NCBI RefSeq assembly: GCF_009793335.1
Contig: NZ_WING01000001.1
Location: 2,542,001 to 2,606,000 of the forward strand
Origin: Actinomadura sp. J1-007
GTDB taxonomy: Bacteria; Actinomycetota; Actinomycetes; Streptosporangiales; Streptosporangiaceae
DNA length: 64,000 nucleotides
Reading direction: 5' to 3'
Shown here: positions 45,570 to 54,885 of the stretch, piece after piece
How the letters are laid out: the number at the start of each line of letters is the position of its first letter
Position numbering within the stretch: the first letter of the stretch is position 1
Translations under genes and position numbers: made by a program
Notes under the pieces: model-generated
Databases searched by the model: none
What the model was told of the DNA's origin: nothing
Seen by the model: only the letters and a program-made list of their open reading frames with translations

Positions 45570-46827
45570 CGGTACGGCTCCAGGACGACTCCGCGGGGGC
45601 GTTCGTGACGTTAGGCGCGATAGGGCAGAAGGCCGGTTCCCCGCCGGACGCCGGAACCAGCACGAGGACCCCCGCGCCCGCGTGGGAGGGCCGCAGCCCG
45701 ACCCGGTACGCGCCGGGCGGGAGCGCGGGCAGCGGCACGCTGACGTCGCGGTCGTCCACGCGCATGGTGAGCGGCGCGGCGGCGGGGGCGTCCGCGGGGA
45801 CCTCCACCAGCACGGGGAGGCCGTCCCGGGCGGCGAAGTCGGCGGCCGGGTCGAGCGGCACGCCGTCGGTCTCGATCAGCCCGTTGCGGATCCGGTGCAG
45901 CGGCAGCGTCACGGTCGGCGGCTCCGGCCCGCGGACCATGATCGCTTGGGACGCGGCCCTCAGCGCGCCTCTGACGGCCGCGTCGGGCCCGAGCCAGAGC
46001 GGAGGTCCGGCGAGGGCGGGGTCGTCCGCGAGGAGGCGGTTCACGAGCGGGAAGGCGCCGAAGCGGCCGGTGACCGCCGCCGTCGCCGCGCGGTCACCGT
46101 CCGTGACCTCGCCGATCATGGTCCGGAGGCGCGCGGCCGTCCCGGCGAACGCGTCGATCAGCGTCCCCGCGGAGATCTCGATGTCGCCGAGCCGGTAGAC
46201 GCGCGCCTCCCGGTAGCGCGGATGCGACCACGCGCGCGGAAGGACGACGGCGGCGCGCCGCGCCTGGTGGCGGCGGATCGCGGAGAACGCCGCGTCGAAG
46301 CGCCCGGCGAACGACGCCGCGGCGGCCAGCTCCGCGTCGAACGACACGCCGCCCGCGCCCGCAACGGCGATGGACACGACCTGCACGGCGGTACGGTCCG
46401 TCACCTCGCACCGGACGGCGCACATCGTGCGGGCGCCGAGGTCGCACACCAGCATCGGGCCGGGACGCGCGGCGCGCGCCGCGTGCGCGGCGGCCTCGGC
46501 GGCGAGGCAGTCCGCCTGCCGGAGCCAGGCGACGCGGGGCCAGCCGAGCTCGTCCAGCAGGGTCCGGCGCAGCCGTTCGTACGCGCGCGCGCCGTGCGCG
46601 GACCCGTCCAGCCAGGTCTCCGGCACGGTCACGGTCATGTCCGCGATGGAGCCCGGCGCCTCCTTCCGGCCGGCCTCCAGCAGCTTGGCCAGGAACACCG
46701 CGAGGTCCCGGGCCGGCGTCGGCCGCGACACCACGACCGGAGGCGCGCCCGGAGCGCCGTGCTCCCCGAGCGCGATGGACGTGGTCGCCGTCCCGACGTC
46801 GAGCGCGACCCGGAGCCGCCCCGTCAT
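45556..46827 (-). CDS. Hsp70/actin-fold (ASKHA) ATPase-like protein
   Basis: A 423-residue protein with a degenerate Hsp70 nucleotide-binding fold. Phosphate-1: LRVALDVGTATTSIALG (Asp-x-Gly-Thr). Phosphate-2: MLVCDLGARTMCAVRCEV, where DLGGGT of DnaK is DLGART. Adenosine-type loop: VTGRFGAFPLVNRLLADDPA. The region TMTVTVPETWLDG parallels the Hsp70 VITVP strand. The C-terminal 100 residues are a beta domain (LPLHRIRNGLIETDGVPLDP, VEVPADAPAAAPLTMRVDDR) in place of the substrate domain. ATG overlaps the upstream gene stop (ATGA, 46824-46827). Probably ATP-binding, chaperone-like or sensor role in the system. Confidence 0.8.
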   Translation of the reverse strand: MTGRLRVALDVGTATTSIALGEHGAPGAPPVVVSRPTPARDLAVFLAKLLEAGRKEAPGSIADMTVTVPETWLDGSAHGARAYERLRRTLLDELGWPRVAWLRQADCLAAEAAAHAARAARPGPMLVCDLGARTMCAVRCEVTDRTAVQVVSIAVAGAGGVSFDAELAAAASFAGRFDAAFSAIRRHQARRAAVVLPRAWSHPRYREARVYRLGDIEISAGTLIDAFAGTAARLRTMIGEVTDGDRAATAAVTGRFGAFPLVNRLLADDPALAGPPLWLGPDAAVRGALRAASQAIMVRGPEPPTVTLPLHRIRNGLIETDGVPLDPAADFAARDGLPVLVEVPADAPAAAPLTMRVDDRDVSVPLPALPPGAYRVGLRPSHAGAGVLVLVPASGGEPAFCPIAPNVTNAPAESSWSRTDDEH

Positions 46828-49445
46828 CCGCGCCGCACCCAGCCGAACCGCCCGCCACGGCCCTGCTTCAGCACCCGGTCGAGCACCGGGGTGACGCGCT
46901 CCTCAAGGCGCGTACGGCTCTGCGGGGGCATCTCCCAGCTCGCCTGGCCGGGCACGTCCAGACCGGCGATCTCCAGCAGCTCCGCCTGGTGGGCGGCCTC
47001 CTGGCTGGCCGCGTCGGCGAGCGCGTCGCGGAACTCGGCCGCCGTCCCCGGCCCGAGCGCGCCGCCCACGACCGCCTTCGCCAGCTCGCACACCTGCCGG
47101 TCGGCCTGCTGGCGGTCGTACCGGTGCGCCACGGCGTACTGGACGAGTTCCATCAGCTCGTACGCCTCGGCGGCGTTCAGCCACCGTCCGCGCTGGGTCA
47201 GCGCCTCAAGGGCGGTCGCCGCACTCGACCAGGAGGATTCCAGGGCGATCTTCACATAGAAGTCCGCCAGCTCCGCTGGGGACGCGTTCGGCGAGAGCGC
47301 GGGCGCGTTGGCGGGGATCGCGGGCGCGGAGGCGGGTGCGCGGTACTCGTCCTGAACGGTGGGGGCGGCGGCCCCCGCCCGGGCCGTGTCGTACGGCGCG
47401 AGCAGCCTGCGCAGCTCGCCGTACGCGGGCCGGGACACCAGTTCGGGTTCCGGCGGATCGGTCGCCAGCACCGTGGCGAGCGGCGACCAGTCGTGCCCGG
47501 AGCCGTGGTCGAGGAGGGCGCGGGCGAGGTTGATCACCGCGTCCGCGCGGTCCGGGCTGCCTTCCCAGGGCCGTTGGCGCAGCGCGGTGGTGAGCCCGCG
47601 GATCAGGGTCCGGCCCTTGGTGGGCGTCGCCCCCCGCGTCCACGTCCAGACGAAGCCGTTCTGGTAGACGGCGGAGTCGGCACGGCCGCTGGCGTCCGGG
47701 AGGAAACGCGGCGCCATCCCCAGCAGGAGCAGCAGCGCGTCGATCGCCCCCTGCCCTCCGGCCTCCTCGGTGCGCATCGACATGAGCGCGCCGGTGAGCA
47801 ACGCGTGCGCGCGCGTGTCCATCTCGTCGTACTCGCAGGCCCAGCGCAGGATTCCCGGCAGAACGGGTTCGAGCTTGCCGAGACGGCCCGCGACGTGCAG
47901 CAGCCCCATCACCCATTCGGGTTCGGCGTCGGCGAGCTTGCGGAGCGCCGTCCCGTTGACCTCCCGGTCACCGAGCAGCTCCCGGTACGGGGCGAGGAAG
48001 TCCGGGAACACCGGATGGAGCCAGGCCACCCACGCCTTGACGCGTTCCCGCCCGGCGTTCTCCGACGCGAGGAGCGCGGCGGCGAGCGGCGCGTCCTGGC
48101 CCAGCTCCCCGAGCACGCGCGAACGTCCCCAGGCCGAGTCCATCGGGTTCACGTGGTCGCGAAGCAGTTCGGCGGCCATCTTCCGCCCCGCCGCTGCGGT
48201 CCCCGGCGAACGGTCCGTCTTCGCGTGCCGGATCAGTCCGGCCAGGAACTCGTCCGCGAACCGGCGTTGCGCGGCGAACCTCACGTACCGCGACACCCTG
48301 CCGTCGGGCTCGTCCCTCCACAGCAGGTTCGCGGCGCCGTCTGAGAGCGCCTCGGTCATTTCGGTGCTCGCGGTCGCGACGAGCTGGTCCCAGCGCAGCT
48401 CGGCGAGCTGGAGGTCGTCCGGATCGCCCTCGCGCAGCACGTAGCAGAGCGCGCGCGCCTGGTCGGCCGCCGGGAGTTCCTGCAATCGGGTCCCGCGCAG
48501 GAGGCGCCGCACATCGGACGCCATCCCCGGGACGCCCCGCTGCATGGACTCGGCGAGCTCCCTCGGCCACTCCAGGTCGGCGAGCCTCTGGAGCGCGTGC
48601 CCGGGGTCGTTGAAGTCGCGGGGGTCGATGTCGTCGGCGAGGTAGGCGACCAGCCACGGCAGGTCGCGCCCGCGCGCGAGGAGGTCGGCCAGCTTGCGCA
48701 GGTAGTTCTCGGCGGTGGCCGACAGCCGTCCGGGCTCGGCCGCGCCGCGCCAGCTCACCTCGCGCGCGCCGTCGCGGGCGCGCCGCGTGAACGCGAACCG
48801 GATCTTGTCGGCCGCGCCGGTGGCCCAGGTCGCGGCGGTGAAGTCGGCCCGGTAGCCGTACGGCAGCAGCGCGGCGACGGCGTCGAGGAACGCGAGCCGG
48901 TCCGCCAGCGACGCGTCGCCCGCGTGCAGGACGTCCGCGCGGCCGTCCAGCAGCAGCGCGGCGGTCCGCATCACCGTGGTCCGGCCGAACCGGTCGATGT
49001 CGCGGGCGAGTTCCGACGGCGCGTACTCGGGAGCGTTGAGCGTGATGCGGTCGTGGTCAGGCCCGTCCATGGGCAACTCGACGCGCAGGAGGGCGCGGTA
49101 GAGCGCGGTGTAGGAGACGGGCGCCTCCGCGACCTCCTTGTACGGGATGCACACGTACTTGGTGAACGCCACAGGGCGGCCGGCCCCGTCGCGGTGGTCG
49201 CTCCAGTCCTGGATGGCCATGCCCAGGTAGCGGTCGGGGGCCTCCCCCACCCAGCTGATGGTCACCCACGGCAGGGCGTCCTCTCCGGAACGGTGCGCGG
49301 GCGGCGTCCCCACCGCGTACCGGCGCAGGATGCGGGTGAACCCGGCCGGAGTGAACGGCTCGCGGCTGCTCGTCAGCACCCCGTAGTCGTCGCTGCTCCC
49401 GGGCCGCTTGCCGAACAGCGCCCATCCCGCGGTCACCTGGACCAT
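46824..49445 (-). CDS. Large GTPase-associated protein (GAP1-like by context)
   Basis: An 873-residue soluble protein encoded directly after the GTPase. The N-terminal ~200 residues are a mixed domain (VQVTAGWALFGKRPGSSDDY, FTRILRRYAVGTPP, LPWVTISWVG, YVCIPYKEVAEAPVSYTALY), followed by a long helical-repeat middle (LADRLAFLDAVAALLPYGYR, WLVAYLADDIDPRDFNDPGH, RVKAWVAWLHPVFPDFLAPY) and a helical C-terminus after a Pro/Ala linker near 715. It resembles, in layout and neighbourhood, the GAP1-type proteins paired with TRAFAC GTPases; I did not verify the family by search. No enzyme motif. Start ATG at 49445, 38 bases after the GTPase stop, with GGAGAGG upstream. Confidence 0.7.
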   Translation of the reverse strand: MVQVTAGWALFGKRPGSSDDYGVLTSSREPFTPAGFTRILRRYAVGTPPAHRSGEDALPWVTISWVGEAPDRYLGMAIQDWSDHRDGAGRPVAFTKYVCIPYKEVAEAPVSYTALYRALLRVELPMDGPDHDRITLNAPEYAPSELARDIDRFGRTTVMRTAALLLDGRADVLHAGDASLADRLAFLDAVAALLPYGYRADFTAATWATGAADKIRFAFTRRARDGAREVSWRGAAEPGRLSATAENYLRKLADLLARGRDLPWLVAYLADDIDPRDFNDPGHALQRLADLEWPRELAESMQRGVPGMASDVRRLLRGTRLQELPAADQARALCYVLREGDPDDLQLAELRWDQLVATASTEMTEALSDGAANLLWRDEPDGRVSRYVRFAAQRRFADEFLAGLIRHAKTDRSPGTAAAGRKMAAELLRDHVNPMDSAWGRSRVLGELGQDAPLAAALLASENAGRERVKAWVAWLHPVFPDFLAPYRELLGDREVNGTALRKLADAEPEWVMGLLHVAGRLGKLEPVLPGILRWACEYDEMDTRAHALLTGALMSMRTEEAGGQGAIDALLLLLGMAPRFLPDASGRADSAVYQNGFVWTWTRGATPTKGRTLIRGLTTALRQRPWEGSPDRADAVINLARALLDHGSGHDWSPLATVLATDPPEPELVSRPAYGELRRLLAPYDTARAGAAAPTVQDEYRAPASAPAIPANAPALSPNASPAELADFYVKIALESSWSSAATALEALTQRGRWLNAAEAYELMELVQYAVAHRYDRQQADRQVCELAKAVVGGALGPGTAAEFRDALADAASQEAAHQAELLEIAGLDVPGQASWEMPPQSRTRLEERVTPVLDRVLKQGRGGRFGWVRRG

Positions 49446-49483
49446 CGTCGCCAGCCTCTCCTCATCCCCTCACCCGGCGGCGC

Positions 49484-50571
49484 TCAGCCCGCGGACCCGT
49501 TGACCCGGCGGCCGAGCCACAGGACGGGCTCCACGATGTTGATGGGCCACACGCGCCCGCGGATCTGCATCGTGCCGTCGGCGTTCTTGCTGATGTTCCA
49601 GTAGTCGTTCTCGGTGAACCGGTCGGAGTCTCCGAGGTAGAACCCCACGGCCGACGACGCGAAGTACCGCACCCGGTCCGGGTGGAAGTACTTCTGGATG
49701 CTGCCGAGGACCAGATCGGCGTTGCCGACCTTGGAGTCCTTGCACAACTCCGAGAAGAAGTGTCCCGCCGAATCCTCGCGCACGCGCGGGAGCATCTGCG
49801 GGGAGTCGTCGTAGCTGAGGTATCCGCCCACGCGCGCGCGCCGGTACACCTCGGGCGCGTCGAACTTGGTGACGCAGACGGCGAGGTGCTGCGGCAGCCG
49901 CGCGTCGGCCGAGCCCCGGTCGCGGAACACCTGCCGGGACAGTTTCAGCAGCGTCCGCTGGAAGTAGCTGTAGGAGTCGCCCTCGCGCCGTTCGCGCGTC
50001 GGGTCGAAGAGGTAGATGATGCCGTCGCACCCGGCGAGGTGCTCGATCACCTTGTCCTCGTCGCCCTCTGAGTGGGCCTCCTCCGTTTCGTCACCGAAAC
50101 CGAGGTTGTCGCCGCCTGCGGGCGCCGATTGGTTCGGGGCGGCCTTGCTGGCGTAGACGGCGCCCGGGGAGTCCAGGAGTTCGATGTTGACCTCCATCGG
50201 AACGTCCTGGACCTTCTTCCCCAGCGCTTCCCTGTGGGGAGGGTCGTCGTACCGCGCAGCGTCCAGCTCAGCGCCCCGGAGACGACCGTCGCCGAGGGGA
50301 ACTGGCGGTGCTGCGTGAGCCGCCCGGTCTGGACGTCCAGGAAGTCGTTCGACTCCTCGTTGACGCCGTACAGCATCCATTGCTCCGGGCTGCGCAGGAT
50401 CGCCACCTGGAGCGCCGCGAGGAACGTGGTCTTCCCGCTTTCCGGCGCGCCCCACAGCCCGATGCGCCGCAGCTCGCGGCGCGGCTCCGCGACCTGGGGG
50501 TTCTGCGCGTTCGGCGGCGGGGCCTGGGGGGCGTTGCGCGGAGGCGGGGAGAACTGCGAAGGGTTGGTCAC
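49484..50571 (-). pseudogene. TRAFAC-clade GTPase (double-GTPase-2-like), -1 frameshift
   Basis: The central GTPase of the operon, about 362 residues. First frame: Pro/Asn-rich lead, then LRRIGLWGAPESGKTTFLAA with the P-loop GAPESGKT at residues 41-48, and NDFLDVQTGRLTQHRQFPSA, SGALSWTLRG. A break near 50240-50248 (GG run, one G short) shifts to the frame reading DDPPHREALGKKVQ, then VNIELLDSPGAVYAS (DxxG as DSPG), CDGIIYLFDPTRERREGDSY, and LAVCVTKFDAPEVYR with TKFD as the base-specificity motif. All G motifs are intact, so the gene is probably functional. GTG at 50571 overlaps the upstream stop (GTGA). Confidence 0.85.
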
Positions 50572-52355
50572 CGGGCACCTCGTTCCGGGTCGGCCAAGGG
50601 AAGGGACAGTTCTTGCGGGGCGGACGGGAGCAGGCCGAGGTCCACCCCGAGGCGTCTCGGGTCGACGTCTCCGATGTCTTCGACGTTGAGAAGGGAGGCC
50701 GCGCCGAGTTTGTCCCAGACCGGATGTCCCCGGCTCGCGGGCGCGTCGACGACGGCGGCGCAGGAGACCCCCGCGCGGGCGAGGCCGACGGCGGACGTCT
50801 GCCAGCTCCGCTCGAACTGGCACGGCAGCACGTCGTCGTCCCCCTGGACGGACGGGTGGGGCGGCCTCGCCCCCACCGTCAGCAGGAGCGTCCGCGCCCG
50901 CCTCGCCGCGCCCGGGAGGCGCGCGGCGACCTCGAAGAGCATGTCCTCCACCGGCGCGGCCTCGGGATACTCCATCGGGCTGGGGCGCAGCTTGGACAGC
51001 GCCTTGAGCGCGTGCGCGGGAGACGTGAGCCAGTCGCCCAGAACGGTCTGGCGGCGTTCCTTGCCGCGCCCGTACGCGTGGTCGCGGTAGCCGAGGACAC
51101 CGACCCGTACGAGATCGGAGCCGGGATAGGTCGCGTCCAGGACGGTCACCAGCTCGCGCAGGAGTTCCAGCCTCCGCAGCACGGTCTCGTCAGGGCCGCC
51201 CAGTTCCACCGCGCAGACGAGGTCGAGCGGCTCGGTCAGGACCTCCAGCCGACGCGGCAGCCCGGCGAGCAGGTCCGGCAGCCCACCGGCGAACGGCGCG
51301 AGGTCGTCCGGCTCTGCGATGGCGACGCGCCCGGGACCTTCCAGAACGACCCGTACCTGCGTACGGCCGTCGGAGGGCAGCCGCCCAGCCCCTGCGGCGA
51401 GCAGTTCCCAGCGGTCGCCCCGTGCGGCCACCACCGCCAGGAACGTCCTTTCGGCGTCTCCGGGCGGCCGGGCCAAGGACAGCAACGCCTGCGCGCCCGC
51501 AGCGGCGCCCGGGGAGAAGAGGGGAAGCAGGCAGGGGCGGACGTGGCGCGTCACCGGTTCCACATGCGCGGCCAGGAGCCCCACGTCGTGCTGGAGCGGC
51601 TGCCGGGCGATCAGGGTCCCGAGCAACGCCGCGACACCGCCCTCCCCCGCCGGCACCACCTCGGCGTGCGGATGGCGCTTGCGCAACGTCCGCACGGCCT
51701 TGTCGGGCACCGGCCACCCGATCTCGCGGTGCACGAGGAGGAGCGTGTCGCCGCGTTCGCCGAGGCGTCGGGGCAGTCCCTCCGCTAGCGCGCGCCACAG
51801 CATGTCGCGATCCAGTGCCGAGAGGCCGCCGGCCAGTTGGAAACGCCGCTCGCCGGGGTCCCGCGACAGCATCGGCAGCACGGTCTCCCAGGGAACGCGT
51901 TCCGGCGTGCCGTGCCCGTGCGGGATGCCCATGCCGTCGAGCCCGATCCGGGTGTAGGTGAGCCCGTCCGCCGCCACCTCGGCGACGAGCAGCGCCCGGC
52001 CGGGCCGCAGGCTCCCGAGCGCACGGTCGAGCGTCGCGGCCAGCAAGGCGTCCGACACGGGCGGGGCCTCGACCACGCGGCGCGCGCGGGCCCACTCGGC
52101 CGCGCTCGGCGTGCCGCCCCGGATGTGCGCGCCGCCGTCCAGCCCGGCGCGGACGACCGCGAGCAGATCGCGTTCGCGCTGGGCCGCGGCGAGGCGTTCC
52201 TCGAAATCGCGGAGCGCGGCGGGCGTCGGCGCGCCCAGCCGCCATTCGGTGTGCAGCGGCCATCGGCACTCGGCGCACCGGGCCTGCTCGTGCGCGATCG
52301 GGCATCCGCACACCGGGCACCCCGGGCGCAGCCTCTGCGGGCTATCGGCGGACAT
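50568..52355 (-). CDS. Zinc-ribbon protein with C-terminal vWA-like domain
   Basis: A 595-residue protein. The N-terminal zinc ribbon has paired cysteines (CPVCGC and CAEC, residues 13-30), followed by an acidic helical segment (LRDFEERLAAAQRERDLLAV). A central domain at 90-380 (LLVAEVAADGLTYTRIG, GERRFQLAGGLSALDRDMLW, GDTLLLVHREIGWP) looks like an alpha/beta or chaperone-client fold I do not recognise. From about 400 a vWA-like Rossmann domain (LDLVCAVELGGPDETVLRRL, LDATYPGSDLVRVGVLGYRD, PVEDMLFEVAARLPGAARRA, RTLLLTVGARPPH) has a degenerate MIDAS (AVELGG instead of DxSxS). ATG 52355 overlaps the AAA+ stop by 14 bases. Confidence 0.75.
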   Translation of the reverse strand: MSADSPQRLRPGCPVCGCPIAHEQARCAECRWPLHTEWRLGAPTPAALRDFEERLAAAQRERDLLAVVRAGLDGGAHIRGGTPSAAEWARARRVVEAPPVSDALLAATLDRALGSLRPGRALLVAEVAADGLTYTRIGLDGMGIPHGHGTPERVPWETVLPMLSRDPGERRFQLAGGLSALDRDMLWRALAEGLPRRLGERGDTLLLVHREIGWPVPDKAVRTLRKRHPHAEVVPAGEGGVAALLGTLIARQPLQHDVGLLAAHVEPVTRHVRPCLLPLFSPGAAAGAQALLSLARPPGDAERTFLAVVAARGDRWELLAAGAGRLPSDGRTQVRVVLEGPGRVAIAEPDDLAPFAGGLPDLLAGLPRRLEVLTEPLDLVCAVELGGPDETVLRRLELLRELVTVLDATYPGSDLVRVGVLGYRDHAYGRGKERRQTVLGDWLTSPAHALKALSKLRPSPMEYPEAAPVEDMLFEVAARLPGAARRARTLLLTVGARPPHPSVQGDDDVLPCQFERSWQTSAVGLARAGVSCAAVVDAPASRGHPVWDKLGAASLLNVEDIGDVDPRRLGVDLGLLPSAPQELSLPLADPERGAR

Positions 52356-54885
52356 CGGGCACGTCCACGGGCAGGAAGGTGTCCACGTCCGCGTCGACCG
52401 CGTCCGCCGTACGGGCGGCGAGCCGCGCCTCCATGTTCGGCAGCAGCTGCTCCCGTACGGCCCGCGCGTTGCCGAAGTCGTCCGGGTGCGCCGACCGTTC
52501 CGCCGCCAGCCATTCCCGCGCACGCGCGCGGGTCTCGGCCGGGAGCCGGTACCCCTCGGCCGCCGCCATCGTCTCCAGGATCCGCACCAGCTCGTCCGGG
52601 GAGTAGTCGGGGAATTCCACGCGGGCGCTGAACCGCGACTTCAATCCGGTGTTCGCCGCCAGGAACCGCTGCATCTCCGCGGGATATCCGGCGGCGATGA
52701 CGATGAGACGGCCGCGCAGGTTCTCCATCTCCTGCGTCAACGTGTCGAGCGCCTCCCGTCCGAAGTCGCGTCCGTCGTCCCCCCGGGACAGCGCGTACGC
52801 CTCGTCGATGAACAGCACCCCGTCCAGCGCCTCCTGGATCTTCTCGCGCGTGCGCGGGGCGGTGTGCCCGATGTACTCGCCGACGAGGTCGGCGCGGCCC
52901 GTGTCGACCACGTGCCCCTTGGCGAGGAGGCCGAGCTCCCGGAAGATGCGCCCGGTGATGCGCGCCACGGTCGTCTTGCCCGTGCCGGGCGGCCCGAGGA
53001 ACAGCAGATGCGGGGCGACCACCTCGCCGCGCCCGCGCCGCTGCTTCAACCGCACCTGCGCCACCAGCGAACGGATCGTGTCCTTGACCGGATCAAGGCC
53101 GACCATCGCGTCCAGCTCGCCGAGCAGCTCCGGGAGCGCGGGAACCTTCGGCTCCAGATGCACGCGCAGCCGTTCCGGCACGTCGTCCAGCTCGAAGGGC
53201 CGGTCGACCGCCGCGCGCGTGCGCACGACCCACCGCCTCTTCATCTCGTCGGCGAGGTTGCGCATCTCCCCGGCGTTGCCGAACCCCGGGCCGCGCGTAC
53301 GGTGCATCCCGGAGACGACACGGCGGAGCCCGTCCTCCAGGTCCGGCGCCCACGTGAGCCCCTGCTCGCGCAACCGGGCGAGCGCGATGTCACTAAGGGT
53401 TTCGGCGTCGTAATCCGGGAACTCGATGATGTTCGCCTCAGGGAATCGGCGCCGCAGCCCGGGATTCGCGTCGAGGAACTCCTTCATCCGGTCCGGGTAG
53501 CCCGCCACGATGACGACGAGACGGCCCCGGTCGTTCTCCATCCGCGTCAGCAGCGCCCCGATCGCGTCGCCTCCGAACCCGTCCGCCTGGTCGCTCAGCG
53601 CGTACGCCTCGTCGATGAACAGCACCCCGTCCAGCGCGCTGTCGATGACGGCGTTCGTCTTCTGTGCGGTCTCGCCGACGTACTGCCCGACGAGCGCCGC
53701 AGCGTCGGCCTCGACCAGGTGTCCTCGCCTCAGCACGCCCAGCTCGCGATACATCTCCCCGACGAGCCGCGCGACGGTCGTCTTGCCCGTGCCCGGGTTT
53801 CCGGTGAAGACCAGGTGATGGGCCGCCGGATCGTCCGCACCGCGCCCTTCCGCGCGCATACGGGTCTCGGCCTCGATGAGCAGCCTCATCCCCGCGAGAT
53901 GCTCCTTGACCGCGTCGAGCCCCGCCAGCCGGTCGAGACGCTCCCACACGTCCTCGTTGGCGGCGGTCACCGAGGTGATCCAGCCCCGTTCGCGCAGAAC
54001 GGCCGCGTCCAGGGGAACGTCCTCGTCGGCGAGCCTGCGCAGCCGCATCTCCCAGGCGCGCGCGGGTTCGGCGGTGGCCGCCATCGCCCGCACGGTCTGC
54101 CGCAGGTCGCCCCAGTCGCGCGTGCGGAGCCGCAACCGGGGATCGCCCGTCAGCCGCAGAACGTGGACCAGCCGCGCAAGCTCCACCTCGTCCGGCTCCC
54201 CGACCCAGCCGGGACGCCCGCCCCGGACGAGCAACCGCCGCGTCCACTCCTCCAACGTGGGGAAGCCGCGCACCTGGTGCACGAAATCGCGCACGTCCCC
54301 TAGCGACGGACGCCGGAACACCAGAACGCACTTGTTGTGGGCGCTCCCCCGGTAGGAGACCCACTCGGCGAACACGGTCGCCAGGGCGCGCCCGGACACC
54401 GTGTGGCTCAGCACCTCTTCCGCGTGCAGAACGACGACGGCTGTACGGACGTCCTCCTGCCGCATGAGGTGATCCAGGGTCATCACCGCGTGCGTGTCGG
54501 TCATCCCCTCGCCGCGGCGCGTCTCCCTGGGGGCTGCGGTCGTGACGACACGGTCGCCCATAGGCCCACTGAACCCGGCGCGCATCTTCCGCCGCGACCC
54601 CCCGGAACGGTTACCGGCCGCCCCGTCCGCCGTCGGGGAACGGCTGAGACGCTGCGATTCCTCGTCGCGGAAGTACGCCTTCCGGTGCAGCGAGAAGAAG
54701 ACGATGCGTTCGTGCCCCGCGCCGCGGAGCGCCTCCCACAGCGCGGTCTCGATCCCGTACGTCCGGTACGACGCGTCCACGAACGCGTCGTCGGCGCCCG
54801 GCCCGTGCACGATCATCACGGGCTCGTCGTCGCGGGCCGCCCGGTGCAGCGCGGCGAGCCGTCCGTCGGGGGCCTCCCGCATCAC
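52342..54885 (-). CDS. Double AAA+ ATPase (CbbX/SpoVK type, tandem domains)
   Basis: An 847-residue protein with two CbbX-like AAA+ modules after an N-terminal ~300-residue domain (IVFFSLHRKAYFRDEESQRL, VVVLHAEEVLSHTVSGRALA, a Walker-A-less P-loop-like fold). Module 1: FTGNPGTGKTTVARLVGEMY (about 358-377), GVLFIDEAYALSDQADGFGG, VIVAGYPDRMKEFLDANPGL with arginine finger RRRFPE. Module 2: FLGPPGTGKTTVARITGRIF (about 628-647), GVLFIDEAYALSRGDDGRDF, VIAAGYPAEMQRFL, LKSRFSARVEFPDY. Both Walker A and B sites are intact, so a hexameric remodelling motor is expected. GTG 54885 (or ATG 54882) overlaps the coiled-coil gene stop. Confidence 0.9.
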   Translation of the reverse strand: MMREAPDGRLAALHRAARDDEPVMIVHGPGADDAFVDASYRTYGIETALWEALRGAGHERIVFFSLHRKAYFRDEESQRLSRSPTADGAAGNRSGGSRRKMRAGFSGPMGDRVVTTAAPRETRRGEGMTDTHAVMTLDHLMRQEDVRTAVVVLHAEEVLSHTVSGRALATVFAEWVSYRGSAHNKCVLVFRRPSLGDVRDFVHQVRGFPTLEEWTRRLLVRGGRPGWVGEPDEVELARLVHVLRLTGDPRLRLRTRDWGDLRQTVRAMAATAEPARAWEMRLRRLADEDVPLDAAVLRERGWITSVTAANEDVWERLDRLAGLDAVKEHLAGMRLLIEAETRMRAEGRGADDPAAHHLVFTGNPGTGKTTVARLVGEMYRELGVLRRGHLVEADAAALVGQYVGETAQKTNAVIDSALDGVLFIDEAYALSDQADGFGGDAIGALLTRMENDRGRLVVIVAGYPDRMKEFLDANPGLRRRFPEANIIEFPDYDAETLSDIALARLREQGLTWAPDLEDGLRRVVSGMHRTRGPGFGNAGEMRNLADEMKRRWVVRTRAAVDRPFELDDVPERLRVHLEPKVPALPELLGELDAMVGLDPVKDTIRSLVAQVRLKQRRGRGEVVAPHLLFLGPPGTGKTTVARITGRIFRELGLLAKGHVVDTGRADLVGEYIGHTAPRTREKIQEALDGVLFIDEAYALSRGDDGRDFGREALDTLTQEMENLRGRLIVIAAGYPAEMQRFLAANTGLKSRFSARVEFPDYSPDELVRILETMAAAEGYRLPAETRARAREWLAAERSAHPDDFGNARAVREQLLPNMEARLAARTADAVDADVDTFLPVDVPDVRR

